Assembly: GCF_002077135.1 (NCBI RefSeq) | Contig: NZ_LDOS01000002.1 | Location: forward strand, 372,001-436,000 | Length of the DNA stretch: 64,000 nt | DNA from: Metallibacterium scheffleri | GTDB lineage: Bacteria; Pseudomonadota; Gammaproteobacteria; Xanthomonadales; Rhodanobacteraceae | Reading direction: 5' to 3' | Shown here: positions 42,076 through 49,029 of the stretch, one piece after another | How positions within the stretch are numbered: position 1 is the stretch's first letter | How the letters are laid out: each line of letters begins with the position of its first letter | Notes under the pieces: model-generated | Seen by the model: the letters and a program-made list of their open reading frames with translations, nothing else | The model's database searches: none | Told to the model about the DNA's origin: nothing | Translations under genes and position numbers: made by a program

Positions 42076-42407
42076 TCAACGCCGCGCGCTTGAGGTTCTT
42101 GCCTTGAGCTTTCGGGCCATGGCTGGTCATCGTGTTGTCCTCTTTGCTGCGTCGTGCGTGTCAGTGCTGCGTGGTGATGCAACGAATGTCAGACTGCATT
42201 TCCATAAACGGTCTTGTTGCGCCGCTGATGCTGGCGCGGACCAGGGTATAAACCGCACCCGGAGACCTCGTTCGTCTTTCGGTATCGTCGGTGTTCGGGG
42301 ATCAGCCGAAACACGGGGTGACGTCCGGCAGGTTAGTCAGGTTCTCTCCGGGTCGGTCTGACCGTTGTCGACCACTTCGCGCTGACGTGAAAGGATGTGC
42401 GTTCGTG
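42076..42407 (-). ncRNA. putative seekRNA/bridge-RNA region of IS1111 copy B
   Basis: Identical, as far as I can compare, to 38961-39292 of copy A and in the same position relative to the transposase stop. It has no open frame with support. The assignment is from family knowledge and from conservation in relic C. Confidence 0.4.
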
Positions 42408-42627
42408 TCATGCCATGCCGGCGATCCTCACCGCGCGCTTGCCGGCCGGGCGCTGCACCATCGGGTGCTTCAGCCACGCCTCGGCGTCGTAGGCTTCCTC
42501 GCGCGCCAGCATCGCCCACAGTTGCCGCGCGTGTTTGTTCGCAATCGCCACCAGCAGCTTGCCGAACGGCATCCGACACGCCAGTTGGCGGATCCAGATC
42601 TGCTCGGGCGTGGCCCGATCCTGTGCA

Positions 42628-44534
42628 CCCAAGTTCGACATCTTCGAGCGGAGATTTTGCTCTGAAGGTGTGTCGCGACAAGGGTTTTGGCTCGTCCGAA
42701 GCGGCCATGCTGTAGTGACACGTTATTTAGCAGAGTATGCTCAGTAGCGTTATTTTGTGCAGTAGAGTGGCGACATGTTCGTCAAGCTCACCCGTTCCGG
42801 TCCGCGCAGCTACGTCAAGCTCGTGGAGGCGTACCGCGATGATCGCGGGGTCTCCCGCCAGCGCGTCGTCGCCACGCTGGGTCGCCTGGAGCAGGTCCGC
42901 ACCGGCGGGGCCGATGCCCTGATTCGCGGTCTGCACCGCGTCATCGACGGCGAGGAGCCGCAGGCGCCCTCGGTGCGCTTTGCCCCGGCGCTGGCGGTGG
43001 GCGACACGTGGATGCTGCACGCGCTGTGGCACAAGCTGGGCTGGGACGAGGCGTTTCGCCGGGTGCTGCGCAACGCTCACGGCGCCTTCGATGCCGAGCG
43101 ATTGCTCCGGGTGATGGTCTTCAACCGGCTGTGCGATGCCACGTCCAAGCTCGGCGTCTTGCGCTGGCTCGAAGGCACCCGGGTGCCGGGAGTCGACAGC
43201 ACCTCGGTCACGCACCAGCGGCTGTTGCGCACCATGGACACGCTGGCCGAGCGCAGTGAGGCGATGCAGCGCACCCTGGCGGCGGTGCTGCGGCCGCTGG
43301 TCGATCAGGACCTGTCGATCGTGTTCTACGACATGACGACGATCGGCATGGAGGGCCAGAGTGAGGTGCCCGGCGAGATTCGCCAGTTCGGCCTGTCCAA
43401 GGACGGCGGCATCCGCCGGCAGGTCATGCTCGGCGTCGTGCAGACCGCCGAAGGCTTGCCCATTGCGCATCGCGTGTGGGCGGGCAACACGGCCGAGGCG
43501 CCGACGCTGCATGCCGTCATCGACGAGATCCTGGCCCTCTACCCGGTCAAGCGCGTCGTGCTGGTGGCCGACCGCGGCCTGCTCAGCCTGGACAACCTGG
43601 AATGGCTGCAGACGGTGCGCATCGGCAAGACGGCGCAACCCCTGGAGTTCATCCTGGCCGTGCCGGGTCGCCGCTATGGGGAGTTCAACGAGATCCTCGG
43701 CGCCGTGCAGGCCGAGCACTGCGTGCAGGCCAAGGACGAGGTCATCGGCGAGACGTCCTGGCAGGGTCTGCGCCTGGTCTGGGCGCACGAACCGCAGGCG
43801 GCTGCACAGCAGAGCGCCGCACGGCGCCAGACCATCGAGACGCTGACGCAGCAAGCCGAGCTGCGCGCCGGCAAGCTCGACGCCCAGGACGCCGGCGCCG
43901 CTTTCAAGGGTCGGCGCCTGAGCGACTCGGGCGCCAAGGCATGGCTGTTCCGCGCCGTCAGCGACGCCCATCTGGGATCGATCATCAAGGTCGACCTGCA
44001 GTCCGACCGGTTCGCCTACACCGAGGACGAGGCCGCGCTCAAGCGCGCCGAACTCAACGACGGCAAGCTGCTGCTGGTGACCAACACCACGGACCTCGAT
44101 CCCGCCGAAGTGATCGCGCGCTACAAGTCGCTGGCCGACATCGAACGTGGCTTCCGGGTGCTCAAGTCCGAGATCGAGATCGCCCCGGTGTTCCACCGCC
44201 TGCCCGACCGCATCCGCGCCCACGCCCTGATCTGCTTCATGGCGCTGGTGCTGTACCGCGTGCTGCGCATGCAGCTCAAGTCCACTGGCAGTTACTACTC
44301 CCCCGAGCGCGCGCTCGAAATCGCCCGCCGCATCCAGCTCCACCAGGTGCGCATCGCCGGCCAGGGTGCCGCCAGCGGCCTGACCGACCTGAGCCCCGAG
44401 CAGCTTGCCCTGTTCGACCAACTTCAACTCGACATCCCGACCAGAGAACCCTTCGACATCGCCCCGTAGTGCCAATTTCGATCGCCTGAACATAGGCGGA
44501 TCAATGCCTTGCACAAAAATATGTCGAACTCGGG
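42628..44534 (+). mobile_element. IS1634-family insertion sequence nested in IS1111 copy B
   Basis: 1907 bp. Terminal inverted repeats CCCAAGTTCGACAT (left) and CCCGAGTTCGACAT (right, other strand) differ at one of 14 positions. The target duplication TGTGCA is at 42622-42627 and 44535-44540. The uninterrupted sequence is seen in copy A (CCTGTGCAGTCACC). Confidence 0.93.
42775..44469 (+). CDS. IS1634-family transposase
   Basis: 564 aa, IS4-superfamily DDE enzyme. The first Asp is in FYDMTTIGME (about residue 185), the second in LVADRGLLS (about 265), and the C-terminal YKSLADIERGFRVLKSE carries the Y-(2)R-(3)E-(6)K type signature with the catalytic Glu (about 455). The frame is intact and fills the element. 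ATG 42775 follows a weak GAGTGG site. Confidence 0.92.
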   Translation: MFVKLTRSGPRSYVKLVEAYRDDRGVSRQRVVATLGRLEQVRTGGADALIRGLHRVIDGEEPQAPSVRFAPALAVGDTWMLHALWHKLGWDEAFRRVLRNAHGAFDAERLLRVMVFNRLCDATSKLGVLRWLEGTRVPGVDSTSVTHQRLLRTMDTLAERSEAMQRTLAAVLRPLVDQDLSIVFYDMTTIGMEGQSEVPGEIRQFGLSKDGGIRRQVMLGVVQTAEGLPIAHRVWAGNTAEAPTLHAVIDEILALYPVKRVVLVADRGLLSLDNLEWLQTVRIGKTAQPLEFILAVPGRRYGEFNEILGAVQAEHCVQAKDEVIGETSWQGLRLVWAHEPQAAAQQSAARRQTIETLTQQAELRAGKLDAQDAGAAFKGRRLSDSGAKAWLFRAVSDAHLGSIIKVDLQSDRFAYTEDEAALKRAELNDGKLLLVTNTTDLDPAEVIARYKSLADIERGFRVLKSEIEIAPVFHRLPDRIRAHALICFMALVLYRVLRMQLKSTGSYYSPERALEIARRIQLHQVRIAGQGAASGLTDLSPEQLALFDQLQLDIPTREPFDIAP

Positions 44535-45499
44535 TGTGCAGTCACCTTGGCGCGCTGCAGGCTGCTGCGCGCGCCCTGGATCAGCAGCGTGCGCAGGTAG
44601 GCATCGCCGCGGCAACTGATCGTGCCCAGGCGGGTGTGCCCGCCGCTGGAGTGCTGGGTCGGCACCAGGCCGAGCCATGCGGCCAGTTGCCGGCCGTTCT
44701 TGAACTCCTTGGCCGAGCCGACGCTCGCCACCATCGCATCGGCGGTGAGCGGGCCAATGCCGATCAGCGCGCGCAGCCGCACGCAGCGCTCATCCGCCTT
44801 GGCGTGCGCTTCGATGCGCGCATCGCACGCGGCGATGCGGTCGCGCACCTGCGCCCAGTGCGCGCTGAGATCGCGCAGCAGTTCCTTCAGCTCCGCAGGC
44901 AACGATGCCGCTGCGTCGAGATCCGCCAAGGCGATGCGCAACGCCCGGTCACCCTGCGCCATCACGATGCCAAACTCGGCCAGCAGACCGCGCAGGCGGT
45001 TGCTGATCTCCAGCCCTTCGGTCTTGTAGCCCTCGCGCACGCGATGCCATGCCAGCCGCGCCTGCTGCTCGACCGACTTGACCGGCACAAAGCGCATGTT
45101 GCCCTGGCGTGCCGCCGTGGCAATCGCCTCGGCGTCGTTGCGGTCGTTCTTCAGTGTGCGGCTCTTGCGGAACGGCGTCACGAACTGCGCCGCCATCAAG
45201 CGCGGCTGCAGACCGACCTCCAAACAGCGCCGCGCCCAATGGTGCGCGCCACTGCATGCCTCCATCGCCACCACGGTGCCGGCCGGCACCTGCGCCAGCC
45301 ACAGCGCAAACGCTTCACGCCCGAGATCCTGCCGCCGCTGCACGTGTCCGGCGCCATCCACCGCACATACGGAAAACAGGTTCTTCGCCAAATCCACGCC
45401 CATGGTTATAGTGCTCATCGAGACTTCCCCTTCTGCTGACGGTTGTAAAAACCATCATGGCCCTCGAGGCCGTTGGAAGCGGGAAGTCTCTTTTTACTC

Positions 45500-45544
45500 G
45501 TTCAAGGCGGACGGCTTCGCCGCCGCTTAACTCTGGCGTTAGCG
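45500..45544 (+). other. attC of cassette 2, right half
   Basis: GTTCAAGGCGGACGGC, a CTTC turn, GCCGCCGCTTAACTC and the core GTTAGCG (45538-45544). The GGCGG(ACGG)C/GCCGCC arms form the attC hairpin. It joins with ACCTAACATTTC (42048-42059) left of IS1111 copy B. Confidence 0.88.
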
Positions 45545-45560
45545 CCCACGGGAAACATTG

Positions 45561-45968
45561 ATGCAACTCAGGCAGGTTGGCCAGACCGTCATACAACCTA
45601 CGCATCGAGCCACCTGCCATTGCGGTGCGGTGGTGTTGGAGCTGGAGCTTCCGGATGGCATGGTCAACCCGAGACGGTGCGATTGTTCGTACTGTCGGCG
45701 CAGAGGCACTATCGTGGCATCTGTTCCGCTCGGCGGGCTGCATGTGGTCAAAGGCGCGGAGCATCTCAAGGTCTACCAATTCAACACGCGCACGGCCAAG
45801 CACTATTTCTGCTCTGTCTGCGGCATACACACCCATCATCAGCGCCGTTCCGACCCAGAGCAGTACGGCTACAACGTGGGTTGCCTTGAGGGCGTCAACC
45901 CTTTCGACATTCAGGAGGTTCCCACCAATGATGGTGTCAATCACCCTTCCGATATGCGTGGGCGCTAA
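45561..45968 (+). CDS. cassette 3: GFA-family (Mss4-fold) zinc protein
   Basis: 135 aa. Zinc ligands of the GFA family are visible: ATCHCGAV (about residues 17-24), CDCSYCRRRG (about 38-47) and YFCSVCGIHTHH (about 82-93). The fold is that of glutathione-dependent formaldehyde-activating enzyme, but most single-domain relatives have no proven activity, so only a metal-binding or thiol-adduct role is safe. The ATG lies 22 bases after the core site with GGGAAA upstream. The stop TAA is in the inverse core CGCTAAC. Confidence 0.85.
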   Translation: MQLRQVGQTVIQPTHRATCHCGAVVLELELPDGMVNPRRCDCSYCRRRGTIVASVPLGGLHVVKGAEHLKVYQFNTRTAKHYFCSVCGIHTHHQRRSDPEQYGYNVGCLEGVNPFDIQEVPTNDGVNHPSDMRGR

Positions 45969-46186
45969 CAACTCCCGGTAGGGTTCTTCGAGCGGAGGGG
46001 CTCGCAGCAGGCTTCTGAGTTTTGGGTGCCATTCTTGTATCGCGACGCACTTGAGTTAGAGCAGGGCTCCGTAAGTGACGGGTAACTCGTTTAAGCCAAG
46101 CCCGCTTCGCGGCTTCAGCTTTCGCATGAGCTACACTAGCGCAAAGCCTCACCACTTCACAGTGCGGTTCAACTCAGGCGTTAGCT
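45963..46186 (+). other. attC of cassette 3 (long form)
   Basis: From inverse core CGCTAAC (45963-45969) to core GTTAGCT (46180-46186), 224 bp, longer than most attC sites. It contains a second attC-like start GGTAACTCGTTTAAGCC (46081-46097), the hairpin arms GCCCGCTTCGCGGC and the final GGTTCAACTCAGGC, so an older attC or an empty cassette may be embedded. Confidence 0.7.
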
Positions 46187-46205
46187 TTCTCAAGGAACTT
46201 CTCAT

Positions 46206-46862
46206 ATGAACGAGGAAAAAGTAGCAAGAATTTGTTGGAACACGAACAATTGGCAGTATCCTTCGGGCAAGGCCGGCAAGGTTGCCAATACCAGTTCAGG
46301 CGCATATGAAACTAGGACAGGCTACGGGCACGAGGAATGGTTGTTTGACGTAAGCAAGTTAGTCAATGGTTTCCATTACGCATATATCCAAGCTATTGGC
46401 CAACATCGTGAAAAATATGAAGGAAAACGGTTCAATCTCTCTTTTTACTCAATCAACAGCGCAAAGAAAGAGCGCTACTGGCTGGGGGCGGTACACAACG
46501 TTCATGTCGTTAGCCCTGATGAATCCAAATCAGTGCATTCAGCATATAGAAAAAATGGATGGCTCAAACAGATGTACAGCCAACTGGATTCTGTGGGCGC
46601 CGATGTCAAGGAATTCAAGGGCATTGAGCCAGAGGATTTTTGCTGTATAAAATTTCGCCCACGAGACATGCATTTGCTCGAAGAGCCGATGTTTTTCTTG
46701 TTCGGCGATTCCGCCATAACGTCAGATTATTACAACCTTAAGAATAAAACCGGTAATCCACGCCGAATAGAAATAAACGAGTTCGTGTTTACTGCCGTGG
46801 CTACGGCAAAAAACGGAAAGCTACAGCTAACTATCGGAGCCATGCCAAGGATATCGACCTAG
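46206..46862 (+). CDS. cassette 4, gene 1: unknown protein paired with a nuclease-like gene
   Basis: 218 aa with low GC and codon use unlike the chromosome, a sign of transfer. No domain is identified with certainty. The N-terminal part (ICWNTNNWQYPSGKAGK, TGYGHEEWLFD) contains conserved-looking aromatic and Gly blocks of the kind found in modified-DNA-recognition or nuclease-associated proteins, but this is a resemblance only. The ATG follows AAGGAAC. The next gene starts 11 bases after its stop, in another frame, and the pair fills one cassette. Confidence 0.65.
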   Translation: MNEEKVARICWNTNNWQYPSGKAGKVANTSSGAYETRTGYGHEEWLFDVSKLVNGFHYAYIQAIGQHREKYEGKRFNLSFYSINSAKKERYWLGAVHNVHVVSPDESKSVHSAYRKNGWLKQMYSQLDSVGADVKEFKGIEPEDFCCIKFRPRDMHLLEEPMFFLFGDSAITSDYYNLKNKTGNPRRIEINEFVFTAVATAKNGKLQLTIGAMPRIST

Positions 46863-46873
46863 TTCACAATAAA

Positions 46874-47236
46874 ATGCAAGAGCTTATTTTCATACAACTT
46901 AATAAAGATCATGGTAGTCAGAACGTGTCTTGCGAGCAAGACACAGGTTTTGGTACAAAGATTGATGTTGCTGTTAAGTTATCCGATGGGTACACGTTTT
47001 ATGAGCTGAAGACCGCGAACACTTCAAAGCAATGCATTCGAGAAGCACTCTCACAACTCTTGGAGTACGCCTACTACCCCCTTGCAAGCCGGGCTTCAAG
47101 GCTAGTGATCGTTGCGCCGGTAGCTTTATCTGAGGACTCCAGAAAGTACCTGAGTCATCTTAGAAGTAAGTTCTCGCTTCCGCTGTATTACAGAATGTTC
47201 GATTTTGAATCAGGGAAACTCGGCGTTGAGGAATGA
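46874..47236 (+). CDS. cassette 4, gene 2: possible PD-(D/E)XK nuclease-fold protein
   Basis: 120 aa. A strand-turn-strand with TKIDVAVKLSDG followed by FYELKTAN gives the D...ExK pattern (Asp about residue 31, Glu-x-Lys about 43-45) of the restriction-endonuclease fold, followed by an amphipathic helix IREALSQLLEYAYYP and the strand LVIVAP. That order is typical of PD-(D/E)XK cores. It could be a small nuclease or the C-terminal domain of a protein whose first part is the preceding gene. Its stop is three bases before the inverse core AGCGAAC. Confidence 0.6.
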   Translation: MQELIFIQLNKDHGSQNVSCEQDTGFGTKIDVAVKLSDGYTFYELKTANTSKQCIREALSQLLEYAYYPLASRASRLVIVAPVALSEDSRKYLSHLRSKFSLPLYYRMFDFESGKLGVEE

Positions 47237-47239
47237 GGA

Positions 47240-47311
47240 AGCGAACATTTCGCTGCAGCTTACTGTCAGCCCACTACGCGGTCTGTCGGCGGCTGAGCTC
47301 AGGCGTTGACT
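47240..47311 (+). other. attC of cassette 4
   Basis: 72 bp from inverse core AGCGAAC (47240-47246), followed by ATTTCGCTGCAGC, to GGCTGAGCTCAGGC and core GTTGACT (47305-47311). It is the only uninterrupted short attC of the array, and the only one without the GTTCAAG box at the IS1111 target position. Confidence 0.8.
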
Positions 47312-47336
47312 TTTACTAATCGTGAGGGTGAATATC

Positions 47337-47633
47337 ATGATGTGTCATATTGCGATCGCATTGGTGCTATGGGTAGTTCTTACCGCTGCTGCGTTCTTTG
47401 TTATTCAACGGTACAAATCCGAGCGTGCGTCTCTCATTGGCGGCTCAACCTTTTTATTCGGTGCGTTAGCTGCTGTGCTTATTGTGCCCGTATTTCTTGG
47501 CATCAACGATGGCTGCAACACAGATGTATGCTTACAGAACAAAGAAATGGCGAGCGCATTAGTCACCTTCTTCATAATCAGCTGGGGAGCTTTCGGTGCA
47601 AATCTGCTCTCCGCATGTATTAGCCACAAATAA
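47337..47633 (+). CDS. cassette 5: small membrane protein
   Basis: 98 aa from ATG 47337 (GAGG nine bases upstream; a GTG at 47322 would add five residues). Three hydrophobic segments lie at about residues 3-22, 35-58 and 71-92, with a GCNTDVC pair of cysteines between the second and third, probably outside the cytoplasm. The family is unknown. The gene is followed at once by a relic IS1111 end; the left half of its attC is gone. Confidence 0.65.
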   Translation: MMCHIAIALVLWVVLTAAAFFVIQRYKSERASLIGGSTFLFGALAAVLIVPVFLGINDGCNTDVCLQNKEMASALVTFFIISWGAFGANLLSACISHK

Positions 47634-47636
47634 GCC

Positions 47637-47734
47637 TAAAAACCATCATTGCCCTCGAGACCGTAAGGTGAGGAAGTCTCTTTTTATTCGTTCATGGCGG
47701 ATGGCTCTGCCACCGCTTAGCTCAAGTGTTAGCC
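47637..47734 (+). mobile_element. IS1111 right-end relic (D) plus right half of the cassette 5 attC
   Basis: 47637-47689 resembles the last ~53 bp of the intact copies (AAAAACCATCAT, GAAGTCTCTTTTTATTC) and ends exactly at GTTCATGGCGG, the attC target position. The rest of the element is deleted together with the left attC half. The remaining attC half (47690-47734) ends CGCTTAGCTCAAGT and GTTAGCC. Confidence 0.8.
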
Positions 47735-47752
47735 ATCACAGGGGAGATCATC

Positions 47753-48589
47753 GTGAACTGGAAGCACGTGACTGGCGTAATAGCGATTCTCATGGCCATA
47801 TTTATCGGGCCATTCGTAATCTCAGGTAACAGCTTAGCCCAAGCGATGTATGGACTACTTACGGCGGCGGTCGCAACGGCAATTGGTGTATGGGCTTCGT
47901 GGAACTATTCGCGCAACTCGGACAAAGAGCGCCTCACGCGCTATGGCCTGCTGGCATGGCGCAATGTAGACGCCCTTTCAGTCAAGGTTCGCCAGCAAAT
48001 TCAAGTCGGTTCGGCAAATATTGACATGCTGCAATCATGGTTGCTAGACATTGATCAGGCTAAATGGGGCTGGCGTGATTTGCTCCGTGAGCTATTTGAA
48101 TTGCAAGAGCGACTCGAGTTGGAGCGCGAAGAAATCTCACAGAAGTACAAGGACAAAATCGACGCGACTGAGAGCGAAAGTGAGCGAAAGAAGTTAGAGG
48201 GTCAAAGCAGAATTGAACTAGCAAAGATTAGCGCTCGCGCTCCGCTACCCATTCCAGAAAAGCAACAAGTTGCCTGCCCAAGCTGTGGAAATTCAGTTGA
48301 ATTCATACTGGGCACGGAGACCGGCGCGAGCGCTTGGCCTATGTGCGACGGATGTGGCGCGATTTTCCCTGTGCACCGCAAATCGGAGACCGATGTCGCA
48401 GTCAACGCTGATGCACTCAAACTTCCCGTGTCGAAGAATTGTCCGCATTGTTCGGCTACAAACGAGTGGAAGATACCGGTCAATCGTTCAGTGCACTTCT
48501 TGTACCACTGCACTTCTTGCTTCAAAGCCATGCAGTGTCATGGTACTGCGTCAGACTTCACCGTCACTTTGCCCGTCGGTGATGGCTAA
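47753..48589 (+). CDS. cassette 6: membrane protein with coiled coil and zinc ribbons
   Basis: 278 aa from GTG 47753 (GGGGAG six bases upstream). Two membrane segments (about residues 5-24 and 31-50) are followed by a long charged helix (about 60-150, LFELQERLELEREE..., probably coiled coil) and two Cys-pair modules: CPSCGN with CDGCGA (about 175-205) and CPHCSA with CTSCFK (about 232-257), each able to bind zinc. The soluble part is cytoplasmic if the N-terminal hairpin is in/in. No family is recognised. It ends in the TAA of inverse core GGCTAAC. Confidence 0.68.
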   Translation: MNWKHVTGVIAILMAIFIGPFVISGNSLAQAMYGLLTAAVATAIGVWASWNYSRNSDKERLTRYGLLAWRNVDALSVKVRQQIQVGSANIDMLQSWLLDIDQAKWGWRDLLRELFELQERLELEREEISQKYKDKIDATESESERKKLEGQSRIELAKISARAPLPIPEKQQVACPSCGNSVEFILGTETGASAWPMCDGCGAIFPVHRKSETDVAVNADALKLPVSKNCPHCSATNEWKIPVNRSVHFLYHCTSCFKAMQCHGTASDFTVTLPVGDG

Positions 48590-48595
48590 CAATTC

Positions 48596-48870
48596 TACAA
48601 GAGACTTCCCGTCAATACCGTCCGCTTGATGCTCTTGCCTTGAGCTTTCAGGCTTTTGCTGGTGGTCGTGTTGTCCTTGTTGCAGCGTGCTGCTGTGTCA
48701 GTGCAATGCGGTGTTCAACGTTGCCAGACTGCATTTCCTTCCCACAGGGACTTCCTGCGGTCGTAAACGGTCTTGTTGAGCCATCGCCGCTGGCGCGGAC
48801 CAGGGTATGAACCGCGCCCGCAGACCTCGTTCGCTCATCGGTGTCGGCGGTGTTGATGATGCGCGAAGTT
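48596..48870 (-). mobile_element. IS1111 left-end relic (C), diverged, without transposase
   Basis: It starts at the attC target position after TAACAATTC with TAC + AAGAGACTTCCCG and follows the non-coding end of copies A and B with many differences and one insertion. The best-kept part is 48775-48840. Homology fades near 48870. No transposase sequence remains. It represents an older, different lineage of the attC-inserted element. Confidence 0.75.
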
Positions 48871-49029
48871 TGAGGGCAGTTGCAGTGCCAAGAACAGGCA
48901 AAACCGAACGGCCGCGAGTTCCGTCGCGGCCGTTTGCTTCAACTCAGGCGTTCGACCGCGCCGCACCTGCGCGCCAGTCGAGGCAATGACCCGGCTTCCG
49001 TTCAAGACCTCCGGGCGCGGGTCACCGCT
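48871..49029 (+). other. right end of the cassette array: partial attC and spacer
   Basis: A perfect 11-bp stem (AACGGCCGCGA 48907-48917, TCGCGGCCGTT 48924-48934) precedes GCTTCAACTCAGGC and the last core site GTTCGAC (48950-48956). After it nothing cassette-like follows; the convergent prolyl oligopeptidase ends at 49030. Confidence 0.6.

Larger units (their letters stand above)
42408..45418 (-). pseudogene. IS110/IS1111-family transposase, copy B, interrupted by IS1634
   Basis: The N-terminal part (45418 down to 44541) starts with the native MSTITMGVDLAKN and is intact to ...QRAKVTA; the C-terminal part is at 42408-42627. Between them sits a 1907-bp IS1634-family element with a TGTGCA duplication. 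The truncated frame ends 17 bases past... the IS junction region, at 44501, so the catalytic serine region is kept but the last ~75 residues are lost. Confidence 0.9.
42060..45499 (-). mobile_element. IS1111-type (IS110 family) element copy B inserted in attC of cassette 2
   Basis: Same structure as copy A: AAGAGACTTCCCG at 42063-42075 and its inverse at 45480-45492. Removing it restores TAACATTTC + GTTCAAGGCGGACGG, a textbook attC. Net length without the nested IS1634 and its duplication is 1527 bp. The flanks shared with copy A appear identical, so the copies separated recently. Confidence 0.9.
38588..48956 (+). other. array of six integron gene cassettes without an integrase (CALIN)
   Basis: Cassette boundaries are marked by core sites GTTRRRY: GTTAGGT 38588, GTTAGGT 41587, GTTAGCG 45538, GTTAGCT 46180, GTTGACT 47305, GTTAGCC 47728 and GTTCGAC 48950. 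Each cassette closes with a complementary inverse core: ACCTAAC 38933, ACCTAAC 42048, CGCTAAC 45963, AGCGAAC 47240 (one mismatch) and GGCTAAC 48584; that of cassette 5 is lost. The matches of start and end within each cassette are what excised circles predict. All cassette genes are on the plus strand. No intI-like tyrosine recombinase is in the window. Cassette DNA is clearly less GC-rich than the chromosome. Confidence 0.9.

Noticed and set aside
38945..45499. IS1111 copies A and B as a composite transposon carrying cassette 2
   Set aside because: Each copy sits separately in its own attC at the target position; no outer duplication or joint junction supports joint movement.
46825..46831. 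AGCTAAC inside cassette 4 gene 1, an exact complement of the cassette start core
   Set aside because: It lies within a coding sequence nearly 500 bp from the next core site; the attC at 47240-47311 has proper arms and one mismatch, and is the better site.
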